From an uncultured Ruminococcus sp. (lineage in GTDB: Bacteria > Bacillota_A > Clostridia > Oscillospirales > Ruminococcaceae), in the NCBI GenBank assembly GCA_937880065.1, contig CALFMA010000378.1, positions 1 to 6,240 of the forward strand: 6,240 nt of DNA, given 5' to 3'. Numbering within the stretch: the stretch's first letter is position 1; every line of letters starts with the position of its first letter. The notes beneath the pieces are model-generated. The model searched no databases, was not told the origin of the DNA, and saw nothing but the letters and a program-made list of their open reading frames with translations. Positions 1-5,596 of the stretch are shown here, piece after piece. Both the position numbers and the translations under genes were made by a program.

Positions 1-1
1 T

Positions 2-127
2 AAATCTAGCGATATGAGATTTGTAAATTCTAACGAAGGTTATTTGGAAGAAGGCAGCAGAGTAGATATTATCTTAACAGGCGGTGTAAATACAGACGCT
101 ATTGCTTATGCAAAAACAAACAAAAAA
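2..127 (+). pseudogene. Unidentified coding fragment at the left edge
   Basis: An open frame enters from the left edge and reads in frame through position 2 onward. The other two plus frames hit stops within the first 20 bases. The peptide contains RFVNSNEGYLEEGSRVDIILTGG-like sequence, a glycine-rich turn preceded by a hydrophobic beta strand (VDIILTGG), then DAIAYAKTN. I do not recognise the family. The LEEGSRVDIIL stretch faintly recalls the GDRVDV strand of SAF/CpaB-type pilus assembly proteins, but that is too weak for a call. GC is about 34%, clearly lower than the next fragment. The open frame continues only as a shifted translation of the permease fragment that follows, so the real coding signal ends near 110-140; the exact junction cannot be fixed. 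It is probably an internal piece of a gene broken by rearrangement or by assembly. Confidence 0.35.
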
Positions 128-128
128 G

Positions 129-413
129 ATGCTGAAGTTTTTATCGGTTTTTGCACTTCTCGCTTTGTTCTTTGGACTCTTAACAAGGCTGTGCGGCGAG
201 TTTGAGGATTCGCTGGCGCTCTCCATCATCAAAGGAATTCTGAACGGTACCACGATCTCTATGATGTGTAGCTTGATGATCAACTGCTTTATGCGTTCCT
301 GGGTTTTGTTCCGCTCAAGTCTGTACGGGGACGAGTCCTATCTAACCCACACACTTCCTCTAAAAACGCAAACGGTATATACTTCCAAAGCTTTGACTGC
401 TGCACTCAGCGTT
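129..413 (+). pseudogene. Internal fragment of an ABC-2-type transporter permease
   Basis: The reading frame through 129-413 encodes a hydrophobic segment (FLSVFALLALFFGLLTRL), a second hydrophobic stretch around IIKGILNGTTISMMCSLMIN, and then the segment GDESYLTHTLPLKTQTVYTSK. The pattern of a transmembrane helix followed by GDE-YLTHTLP and a basic or polar stretch is typical of ABC-2-type permease subunits of Clostridia, which pair with a separate ATPase to export peptides or other substrates. This is family recognition by eye. The fragment lacks the usual start of the protein and most of the remaining helices. It has no ribosome binding site of its own and stops matching the family around 410-417, where it abuts the asnS fragment on the other strand. 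GC is about 49% over 181-360, against about 34% before it and 28% after it. It is truncated at both ends and cannot give a working permease. The 5' boundary is approximate. Confidence 0.6.
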
Positions 414-512
414 CTGTTTTCTATGGTTTCGAATCCATCCTTTTAAAGTTAAATCTTTACCTTTTAGTTCTTCGATATTTCTAAAAACATCAGCTAAATA
501 AGTGTAATTCAT
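414..512 (-). pseudogene. asnS: Asparaginyl-tRNA synthetase, 5' fragment (first 33 codons)
   Basis: Reading leftward from an ATG at 512-510, the first 33 residues are MNYTYLADVFRNIEELKGKD, then LTLKGWIRNHRKQ. This is the N-terminus of class II asparaginyl-tRNA synthetase: a helix followed by the start of the OB-fold anticodon-binding domain (G-x-x-x-x-x-x-GW-(I/V)-R-N/x-x-R). The intact enzyme charges tRNA-Asn with asparagine and is about 460 residues long. Here the match stops after HRKQ, where the expected KEFGF(I/V)-type continuation is replaced by sequence complementary to the permease fragment. The frame then runs 17 unrelated codons to a stop at 362-360. An AGGAGG ribosome binding site lies at 520-525 and a sigma-A promoter at 561-589, so the 5' end of the gene is authentic. 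The catalytic domain is absent, so this copy is non-functional as it stands. It is either a true gene fragment or half of a chimeric join. Confidence 0.72.
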
Positions 513-560
513 ATAAATTCCTCCTATCGCATTGGTTGCATAGTTTATATAGATAAATTT

Positions 561-589
561 ATTATACCACATTTATTTAATTTAGTCAA
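561..589 (-). promoter_or_regulatory. Sigma-A promoter of the asnS fragment
   Basis: On the minus strand, TTGACT (589-584) is followed after 17 bp by TATAAT (566-561). A TG one base before the -10 box makes it an extended -10. Transcription would start near 555, giving an untranslated leader of about 40 bases before the asnS start. No T-box-like leader fits in that length. Confidence 0.75.
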
Positions 590-687
590 CTACTTTAAAA
601 AATATTAGCAAGTATTGAAAATTTCAACATAAGAAATCCCAATTTATGATAAGAATTTCATTAATAATTTCAGCCTTGTTTAACCTG

Positions 688-776
688 AGGACATCTCTAA
701 AAACCCCTTTTGAGAAAGAATAGCTATGCACGACATCTGCTTTTTCTTTAATCAAATGGGTTTTTAGAGATGCCCT
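688..776. repeat. MITE-like 89-bp inverted-repeat element (long hairpin)
   Basis: Outer arms 688-706 (AGGACATCTCTAAAAACCC) and 758-776 are inverted copies with 18 of 19 positions matching; the mismatch pairs positions 691 and 773. Pairing continues inward with small bulges (708-724 against 739-756), leaving a loop of about 14 bases (725-738). A 2-bp direct repeat TG flanks it (686-687 and 777-778), too short to prove target duplication. There is no coding capacity and no U-tract after either arm, so it is a poor intrinsic terminator. It also lies upstream of the yfmM promoter, so it cannot be that gene's attenuator. Terminal repeats of this kind with an empty interior fit a miniature inverted-repeat element mobilised by a transposase elsewhere. 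The transposase family is not identified. Confidence 0.5.
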
Positions 777-804
777 TGAATTTTAAACAAACATATAAAA
801 TCTC

Positions 805-833
805 TTGCAATTCCGCAGATAATGTGGTATAAT
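805..833 (+). promoter_or_regulatory. Sigma-A promoter of the ABC-F gene
   Basis: TTGCAA (805-810), a 17-bp spacer and TATAAT (828-833), with a TGn extension (825-827) immediately before the -10 box. The predicted start is about 840, so the leader is only about 34 bases. That leaves no room for the long attenuating leader seen before many antibiotic-resistance ABC-F genes. Confidence 0.8.
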
Positions 834-862
834 ATTCAAAGCAATAGCAGAAAATATGTTAT

Positions 863-868
863 GGAGAG
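863..868 (+). promoter_or_regulatory. Ribosome binding site that fixes the ABC-F start
   Basis: GGAGAG ends five bases before the ATG at 874. An in-frame ATG at 856 lies upstream of this site and has no purine-rich sequence in front of it, so 874 is the supported start. Starting at 874 also gives an MSIL N-terminus as in YfmM. Confidence 0.75.
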
Positions 869-873
869 ATTAT

Positions 874-2427
874 ATGAGTATACTTAATGTTGAACACGTA
901 ACCCATGGCTTCGGTGCAAGACAAATTCTGAATGACGCATCATTCAGACTTCTTAAAGGCGAACACGTTGGACTTGTGGGAGCTAATGGCGAGGGTAAAT
1001 CCACATTTTTGAATATAATTATGGGTAAGCTTATTCCTGACGAGGGTAAAGTTGAGTGGTGCAGACACATTACAACAGGCTACCTTGACCAATACAGCAC
1101 CCTTGAAAAGGGAAAAACTATCCGTGATGTCCTCCGTGAAGCCTTCAATCATTTATCAGACCTTGAAGCTGAAATGATGGCAATGTACGATAAAATGGGG
1201 GATTGCTCCGAGGATGAAATGAATGAGCTTATGGAAGATGTAGGCGAAATTCAGAGTATTCTCGATTACAGCGGATTTTACATAATTGACGCAAAAATTT
1301 CCGAATATGCCAACGGCCTTGGATTAAATGAAATTGGTCTTGACAGAGATGTTTCCGAGTTGTCAGGCGGTCAGAGAGCAAAGGTACTTCTTGCAAAGGT
1401 GCTGCTTGAAAATCCAATGATTCTCATTTTGGACGAGCCTACAAACTTCCTTGACGAAAACCATATTGCATGGCTGACAAATTTCTTGCAGAATTATGAA
1501 AATGCGTTTATTCTTGTTTCACACGATGTGCCATTTATGAACAGCGTTATCAATGTGGTGTATCATGTTGAAAATGCCGTAATGACACGTTATACAGGGG
1601 ATTACGACAACTTTGTCCGTATGTATGAGCTGAAAAAGCGTCAGATTGAGCAGGCATATGAAAAACAGCAGAAAGAAATTGCTGACCTTGAAGATTTTAT
1701 TGCAAGAAACAAGGCGAGAGTTGCAACAACAAATATGGCGAAATCACGTCAGAAAAAGCTTGATAAAATGGATAAGATTACTCTTATGCGTGAAAAGCCG
1801 AAGCCTGTTTTCTCATTCAAAAAGGCACGTACACCCGGACGAGTTGTAATTGACTGTAAAGATATAGTTTTAGGATATGACGAGCCGCTGACAACGCCTG
1901 TTTCCGTACAGGTTGAAAATGGTCAGAAAATAGCAATTCGTGGAGTTAACGGTATAGGAAAATCGACTCTCCTTAAAACTTTGCTGAAAATTATTCCACC
2001 TGTTTCAGGAACAGTTGAGCATGACCAGTTTGTGGAATATGGCTATTTTGAGCAGGAGGAAGAAAGCACAGACCGTACATCTCTCGATGTTATATGGAGT
2101 GAATATCCGGCAATGACAAATGCGGAAGTCCGTGCTGCTCTTGCACAATGCGGACTTACAACGGAGCATATCACATCTCAGATGCGAGTGCTTTCGGGAG
2201 GCGAAAATGCAAAGGTGAGAATTTGCAGAATTATGCTTAAAGAGATTAATCTGCTTGTTCTTGACGAGCCTACAAATCATCTTGATGTTGATGCAAAAGA
2301 ATCCTTGAAAAAGGCTATAAAGGACTATAAGGGAACAGTTCTCATTGTAAGCCACGAACCCGAATTTTATATGGACGTTGCCGATATTGTATGGAATATC
2401 GAGGAATGGTCAACTAAGATTATTTAA
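874..2427 (+). CDS. yfmM: ABC-F family ATPase, YfmM type
   Basis: This is a 517-residue soluble protein with two ATP-binding cassettes and no membrane domain. ABC-F proteins bind the ribosomal E site and act on translation rather than transport. Cassette 1 has Walker A GANGEGKST (36-44), signature LSGGQ (163-167), Walker B LILDEPTN (184-191) and the switch SHD (216-218). Cassette 2 has GVNGIGKST (357-365), LSGGE (440-444), LVLDEPTN (461-468) and SHE (493-495). The interdomain linker (about 245-325), which in this family reaches toward the P-site tRNA, is charged and helical and includes the basic run RNKARVATTNMAKSRQKK. Length and sequence closely match Bacillus subtilis YfmM as I recall it, including GYDEPL, CGLTT and the SHEPEFY ending; that comparison is from memory. 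The precise cellular role of YfmM is not firmly established. The linker is not the long type of resistance ABC-Fs such as Vga or Lsa, so a housekeeping role is more likely than drug resistance. All catalytic motifs are intact. It is monocistronic: own promoter, terminator 27 bases after the stop. Confidence 0.93.
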   Translation: MSILNVEHVTHGFGARQILNDASFRLLKGEHVGLVGANGEGKSTFLNIIMGKLIPDEGKVEWCRHITTGYLDQYSTLEKGKTIRDVLREAFNHLSDLEAEMMAMYDKMGDCSEDEMNELMEDVGEIQSILDYSGFYIIDAKISEYANGLGLNEIGLDRDVSELSGGQRAKVLLAKVLLENPMILILDEPTNFLDENHIAWLTNFLQNYENAFILVSHDVPFMNSVINVVYHVENAVMTRYTGDYDNFVRMYELKKRQIEQAYEKQQKEIADLEDFIARNKARVATTNMAKSRQKKLDKMDKITLMREKPKPVFSFKKARTPGRVVIDCKDIVLGYDEPLTTPVSVQVENGQKIAIRGVNGIGKSTLLKTLLKIIPPVSGTVEHDQFVEYGYFEQEEESTDRTSLDVIWSEYPAMTNAEVRAALAQCGLTTEHITSQMRVLSGGENAKVRICRIMLKEINLLVLDEPTNHLDVDAKESLKKAIKDYKGTVLIVSHEPEFYMDVADIVWNIEEWSTKII

Positions 2428-2453
2428 TCGTCATATAATTTAAAATGATAACG

Positions 2454-2481
2454 AAAAAGCTGCGAAAACCGCAGCTTTTTT
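2454..2481 (+). terminator. Intrinsic terminator of the ABC-F gene
   Basis: Stem AAAAAGCTGCG (2454-2464) pairs perfectly with CGCAGCTTTTT (2470-2480) around a five-base loop AAAAC, and the descending arm runs into a six-T tract. The A-rich left flank could let it also work weakly in the opposite direction. Confidence 0.88.
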
Positions 2482-2517
2482 GATTATATCATGTTTCATC
2501 TTTTATGAGTAATCCAC

Positions 2518-2549
2518 AAAAAAACTCCCACAGCTTATGCCATGGGAGT
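2518..2549 (-). terminator. Intrinsic terminator of the sigma/anti-sigma operon
   Basis: On the minus strand, ACTCCCA (2549-2543) pairs with TGGGAGT (2530-2524). A possible inner GC pair forms after a TG/CA mismatch, and seven Ts follow (2524-2518). It begins about 10 bases beyond the stop codon of the anti-sigma gene and faces the yfmM terminator across about 35 bases, as expected for convergent units. Confidence 0.8.
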
Positions 2550-2559
2550 AAGGAGCGTT

Positions 2560-3678
2560 TTATTTGAGTTTAAATGTTTTTATTTCACCATTTGTTGTTG
2601 TGATTTCAAAGGCTACGCTTTCAGCTTCTGAGAATGTAAACGGCTCATAGTTGAGGGTGATATACAATGAAGCAGCATATCCGTCATCCGTTAAATTTGC
2701 AGCGTGTTCAATGGGAGAATGCAATATTTCCTCATCAAGTTCACTAAATTCAACAATTTCGCCATCAACCACAAGTTTAACAGGACACTCTTCTGCAACA
2801 GGCAGATATGCGTTTTCAGATTTTAAACCGAAAATATCCCTTACATATCTGTCACCTATTGTATCATCATAAAAGTTTTCCTCAATCTTTTCAGGGAATT
2901 CATAAACTATGTTAATACTTGCCTGATAATCCGATATATGCGAATTTTCAACAATACATTCATTTCCGTTTATGCTGACTTTTTCCATATGGTCAATATA
3001 CTGAATGGGTGAAAGCATAGTAACATCGGGAGTAAATTCCATTTTCATATCAGCTTCTTCATAAATGGGACTACCGTTGTTGTAGTAAATTACATTATAA
3101 ATCCTTATAACAAGGCTTTCACTATTAACCTCATACAATCCACAGCTTGGGAGATTTCTCACGTTGAAGAAATACACTGTATTTCCAGCTTCATCGGTAT
3201 CGGGAATTCCTTGAACTGTAAATGTTGCAAATGTGTCAAGGTCAGTATCTGTATTTTCAAGAACATTCACTTCAATTGCCATATTGTCAAACACCATATC
3301 CGTCTTTGGTCTTGCAACTAAAAGTGTATATGTTTCATCAACATCTCCCATAAATGCCAATGCCTCAAAGGAAGCATTTTCATTTTCACATTTCAGACTA
3401 AGGGGCTGATATTGTCCTCTGATATACTTATCGGCAGATACCTCATCAGAAAATCCGATTCGAAGTATATCGGATATATTGAAAGTTCCCGTTACAGCTC
3501 CAACTGTCAACGCACTTGCCATACATAGGGTAGCGGCGGCAACTGAAACTGAAAACACTCTTTTTATTGAGAATTTTTTCTTTATCTTAGGAGTTTCAGC
3601 GTATGCGGCTTTGTAAAGATTTTCTTTCCAGCTGTCAGGTGTTTTTATACTGTCAAATGCTTTTTCAAGTCGTTTCAT
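2560..3678 (-). CDS. Putative membrane-anchored anti-sigma factor
   Basis: This is a 372-residue protein with a short cytoplasmic N-terminus (1-41) carrying FDSIKTPDSWKENLYKA. That acidic-aromatic helix is of the kind seen at the N-terminus of many Firmicutes ECF anti-sigma factors. A basic patch (KIKKKFSIKR, 31-40) precedes one transmembrane helix at about 42-62. The remaining 310 residues would lie outside the cell and are rich in beta-strand-like and acidic sequence. I recognise no named sensory domain, carbohydrate-binding module or protease. There is no zinc-binding HxxxCxxC motif, so it is not a ZAS-type anti-sigma. The assignment rests mainly on context: its ATG overlaps the sigma-factor stop by four bases (ATGA), which implies coupled translation and equal stoichiometry. 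It also has its own AAGGAGGT ribosome binding site (centred near 3688). By inference it sequesters the upstream sigma factor until an extracellular signal triggers release. The signal is unknown. Confidence 0.75.
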   Translation of the reverse strand: MKRLEKAFDSIKTPDSWKENLYKAAYAETPKIKKKFSIKRVFSVSVAAATLCMASALTVGAVTGTFNISDILRIGFSDEVSADKYIRGQYQPLSLKCENENASFEALAFMGDVDETYTLLVARPKTDMVFDNMAIEVNVLENTDTDLDTFATFTVQGIPDTDEAGNTVYFFNVRNLPSCGLYEVNSESLVIRIYNVIYYNNGSPIYEEADMKMEFTPDVTMLSPIQYIDHMEKVSINGNECIVENSHISDYQASINIVYEFPEKIEENFYDDTIGDRYVRDIFGLKSENAYLPVAEECPVKLVVDGEIVEFSELDEEILHSPIEHAANLTDDGYAASLYITLNYEPFTFSEAESVAFEITTTNGEIKTFKLK

Positions 3679-4175
3679 ATAATGACCTCCTTTTCCTCTT
3701 TGTCGGTCAGTATTTCTTTCAGCATTTCCCGTCCTCTTTTAAGCCTGCTTTTAATTGTATTCTCTTTGCTGTCGAGAATTGAAGCAAGTTCAAGGACGGA
3801 ATAGCCTGCATAATAAAAGAGATAAATGACCTCTCTGTACTTTTCGGGTAATGTCATTACGGCGTCAAGAAGTGTTCTGTCCTCCATTTCGATACTGCAA
3901 TCGTCAGCGAAAGTAAGAGGTTCCGTTTTATGACGGATGAGAAAACGAAATCTGTTTTTACACTCGTTTATGGCTACACGTATAAGCCACGATTTGAGAT
4001 ATTCAGGTTTCTCAGTCAGCATCTCTTTATTCTTGAACAGCTTTAAGAATGTATTCTGATAACAGTCCTCGGCATCGTGTCGGTTTCCGAGGCGAACCAG
4101 ACACAATCCTGTTATCATATCCGAATATTCTTCTACTGCCTTTTCAAATAGCTGTTTTGTTTCAATTTCCGTCAT
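3675..4175 (-). CDS. ECF RNA polymerase sigma factor (sigma-70 family)
   Basis: This 166-residue protein has the two-domain layout of an extracytoplasmic-function sigma factor. Region 2 spans about 15-78, with RLGNRHDAEDCYQNTFLKLF (29-48, the polymerase-binding helix) and YLKSWLIRVAINECKNRFR (59-77, -10 recognition). Region 4 spans about 102-155, with LPEKYREVIYLFYYAGYSV and the helix-turn-helix ELASILDSKENTIKSRLKRG (129-148) that reads the -35 element. Regions 1 and 3 are absent, as expected. I chose the ATG at 4175 because GGGGGAGG lies seven bases upstream (4183-4190); an ATG at 4196 would have that site inside the gene and nothing in front of it. The gene overlaps the downstream anti-sigma gene by ATGA. 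A TGCAACC sequence at 4229-4223 resembles the TGAAAC-like -35 boxes of ECF sigma factors and hints at autoregulation, but no matching -10 stands out. The target regulon cannot be read from this window. Family call is firm; subgroup is unassigned. Confidence 0.93.
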   Translation of the reverse strand: MTEIETKQLFEKAVEEYSDMITGLCLVRLGNRHDAEDCYQNTFLKLFKNKEMLTEKPEYLKSWLIRVAINECKNRFRFLIRHKTEPLTFADDCSIEMEDRTLLDAVMTLPEKYREVIYLFYYAGYSVLELASILDSKENTIKSRLKRGREMLKEILTDKEEKEVII

Positions 4176-4182
4176 TGGATTT

Positions 4183-4190
4183 CCTCCCCC
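4183..4190 (-). promoter_or_regulatory. Ribosome binding site that fixes the sigma-factor start
   Basis: GGGGGAGG on the minus strand, seven bases before the ATG at 4175. It decides against the longer frame starting at 4196, which would encode MKGGGNP ahead of the true start. Confidence 0.8.
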
Positions 4191-4222
4191 TTTCAATAAT
4201 AATACACCACGAAATGCTTAAA

Positions 4223-4229
4223 GGTTGCA
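4223..4229 (-). promoter_or_regulatory. Possible ECF-type -35 element before the sigma gene
   Basis: TGCAACC followed by TTT on the minus strand resembles the TGAAAC(C)-type -35 boxes recognised by many Firmicutes ECF sigma factors. The nearest CGT-type -10 (CGTGG, 4211-4207) is only 12 bases after the AAC, shorter than the usual 16-17. A TATTAT sits at 18-19 bases. Only the -35 half is convincing, so this is a candidate for autoregulation, not a defined promoter. Confidence 0.25.
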
Positions 4230-4262
4230 TTGATTACAAAAATAATTTCGGATTTGAAAATT

Positions 4263-5423
4263 TTATTTCATTTTTTCGAAAAGCCATTTTTCCTTATCAA
4301 GCATTTCATCTACAGCCTTGCGGACTGCCTGTTCAGCTTCTGCTTCAAAATCATCGGCATTGCTAAGGTCAAACCAATCTGTACGATAAAGCCGTTTCCA
4401 TGTGAAATCCCTTTTTGAATTTGGTTTAAGAATATCTATCATTTTATTCATTGTCGCCCTTTGTTCTTCGGGTATATTCTTTCCTGTGATTTCAAAGAAA
4501 AGGTAGAATTTCTCTCCCTCATATCTGAATATGTATGAGTAGATATCTTCTGTATTCCAAGCACTTATAGGTTCATCAAGCGACGGTAAAGCCTCATACA
4601 TTCTTTTAGTTCCAAACGAATATCCCCAGTCTTCTTCATATATAATTTTCCTTTCATTATTAAGTTTTAGTAATGTATCCTTAATAACTGAACCAAGATT
4701 TATTCCTCCTATTGTTATGTTATCATATATTAAGTCAAGTGCCTGTCTGTGCTTGCTGTAAATCTTATTGCAGATTTCTATTAATCGTTTATCTTCCACA
4801 ATATCCCTCCTTATAAATGATACGTAATTCTTAATTAACAGCTCTGTTTCTTCTGATACATTTGGATTTTCGCAGATATTTTCAAGTATTTCAGCAACAT
4901 CGCTGTAGGAAAAAACCTGCCAGTTAACTTCATCGCTGGGAGTATCGCCGTCAGGAGTAAGATACACATACAAACGCTGATAATCGGGATACGCCTGCTC
5001 CATTTGCACACGGTAACGGTTAAGCTGGTTGCTATGCTCGTGGGAATCAACTTTATTTTCAATTGCAACAGCTATTTTCTCTTTGTGAGAAATAATAAGT
5101 ATGTCAATGTGTTTTGATTCTCTCTGAACTGAAAAGCTGTAAAAGTCAGATAAAAGGCAATTGAAAATATCCATTTGCGGCATTTTATTATCTGAAAAAA
5201 GCCTTTGCATAAACATAGAAATAAATTTATCACCAATACCATGGGTTTCATTTGCGTCCAACAGCCAACGAAGCATATTACTGTGCCTTATTTCCTGTCG
5301 TTCGATACGAAGCACATCAAATATATTAAGCTTGCTTGTCCAAGGAGAGAGTTCCTCCAGACATTCAATATCAAGCAAAAAATCTTTTAGTGCTTTTTCA
5401 TCTGTTACATTAATATCACTCAT
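4263..5423 (-). CDS. PD-(D/E)XK nuclease superfamily protein (PDDEXK_4-like)
   Basis: This 386-residue soluble protein has a recognisable PD-(D/E)XK core. A helix with RQEIRHSNMLRWLLDANETH (42-61) supplies an early glutamate (E44) and is characteristic of the PDDEXK_4 family. The catalytic strand pair follows: HIDILII with D107, then AVAIENK with E122 and K124 (the D...ExK metal-binding triad). Next is HSNQLNRYR (130-138), where the glutamine and arginines resemble motif IV of the superfamily. YLTPDGD (154-160) is also typical of this family. The C-terminal half (about 210-386) is unassigned, ends in a charged helix, and probably gives substrate specificity. All expected catalytic residues are present, so activity is plausible, but DNA or RNA substrate and biological role are not known. 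There is no partner methylase, helicase or other obvious defence gene in the window. AAGGAGGG precedes the start, and a perfect sigma-A promoter lies upstream. The gene ends 87 bases before the sigma gene, with only a weak AT-rich hairpin between, so readthrough is possible. Confidence 0.82.
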   Translation of the reverse strand: MSDINVTDEKALKDFLLDIECLEELSPWTSKLNIFDVLRIERQEIRHSNMLRWLLDANETHGIGDKFISMFMQRLFSDNKMPQMDIFNCLLSDFYSFSVQRESKHIDILIISHKEKIAVAIENKVDSHEHSNQLNRYRVQMEQAYPDYQRLYVYLTPDGDTPSDEVNWQVFSYSDVAEILENICENPNVSEETELLIKNYVSFIRRDIVEDKRLIEICNKIYSKHRQALDLIYDNITIGGINLGSVIKDTLLKLNNERKIIYEEDWGYSFGTKRMYEALPSLDEPISAWNTEDIYSYIFRYEGEKFYLFFEITGKNIPEEQRATMNKMIDILKPNSKRDFTWKRLYRTDWFDLSNADDFEAEAEQAVRKAVDEMLDKEKWLFEKMK

Positions 5424-5473
5424 ACCACACCCTCCTTAATTATTGCTAAAAAAGCCGATAAACCTGTACTAAC

Positions 5474-5502
5474 ATTATACATTAAATAACAAGTATTGTC
5501 AA
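5474..5502 (-). promoter_or_regulatory. Consensus sigma-A promoter of the nuclease-family gene
   Basis: On the minus strand, TTGACA (5502-5497), 17 bp, TATAAT (5479-5474): an exact match to both consensus hexamers at optimal spacing. Transcription would start near 5467, about 44 bases before the start codon. Confidence 0.87.
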
Positions 5503-5532
5503 TGAAGATTCTATAATTGAATTATTTCCGTA

Positions 5533-5561
5533 TTGACAAATATTTCTGAATTGGTTATAAT
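5533..5561 (+). promoter_or_regulatory. Consensus sigma-A promoter of the glucanase gene
   Basis: TTGACA (5533-5538), 17 bp, TATAAT (5556-5561): again an exact consensus match. It is back-to-back with the nuclease promoter, with the two -35 boxes 30 bp apart. The predicted start is near 5568, where a hairpin begins. Confidence 0.87.
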
Positions 5562-5567
5562 TTAGAT

Positions 5568-5596
5568 AAAGGGAATTTCTGAAATTTCCTTTTTTT
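5568..5596 (+). promoter_or_regulatory. Hairpin with U-tract at the 5' end of the glucanase mRNA
   Basis: AAAGGGAATTT (5568-5578) pairs with AAATTTCCTTT (5582-5592) through ten Watson-Crick pairs and one G-U pair around a CTG loop. The T run continues to 5596. It starts about seven bases after the -10 box, so the transcript would begin essentially on the first base of the stem. Two readings are possible: a 5' stem-loop that protects the mRNA from 5'-end decay, or a weak terminator-like attenuator. The short A/T-rich stem and extreme closeness to the start favour the first. Confidence 0.5.

Noticed and set aside
611..655. Short palindromes such as TTGAAAATTTCAA near 617-629
   Set aside because: Small A/T-only palindromes are expected in DNA this AT-rich; there is no second copy and no promoter overlap.
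688..776. The hairpin as a transcription attenuator for the ABC-F gene
   Set aside because: It lies upstream of the clear promoter at 805-833 and has no U-tract, so it would not be in the yfmM transcript from that promoter.
856..873. Earlier in-frame ATG that would add six residues to the ABC-F protein
   Set aside because: No ribosome binding site precedes it, whereas GGAGAG sits correctly before 874, and the YfmM family starts with MSIL-type sequence.
861..887. Tiny frame MERLYEYT overlapping the yfmM start, as a possible leader peptide
   Set aside because: It lacks a ribosome binding site and overlaps the true start in another frame; the leader is too short for attenuation. Most likely chance.
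2005..2355. Long minus-strand open frame (116 codons) inside yfmM
   Set aside because: It is antisense to the second ATP-binding cassette, has a composition unlike a real protein, and has no supporting start signals.
4176..4196. Longer sigma-factor start at 4196
   Set aside because: The extra residues MKGGGNP are simply the translated ribosome binding site of the start at 4175.
4230..4275. Terminator after the nuclease-family gene
   Set aside because: Only a bulged all-A/T stem can be drawn before a short T run; too weak to annotate, so readthrough into the sigma operon remains possible.
4049..4418. Plus-strand open frames across the sigma/nuclease gene boundary
   Set aside because: They are antisense shadows of two well-supported genes, with no ribosome binding site or family resemblance.
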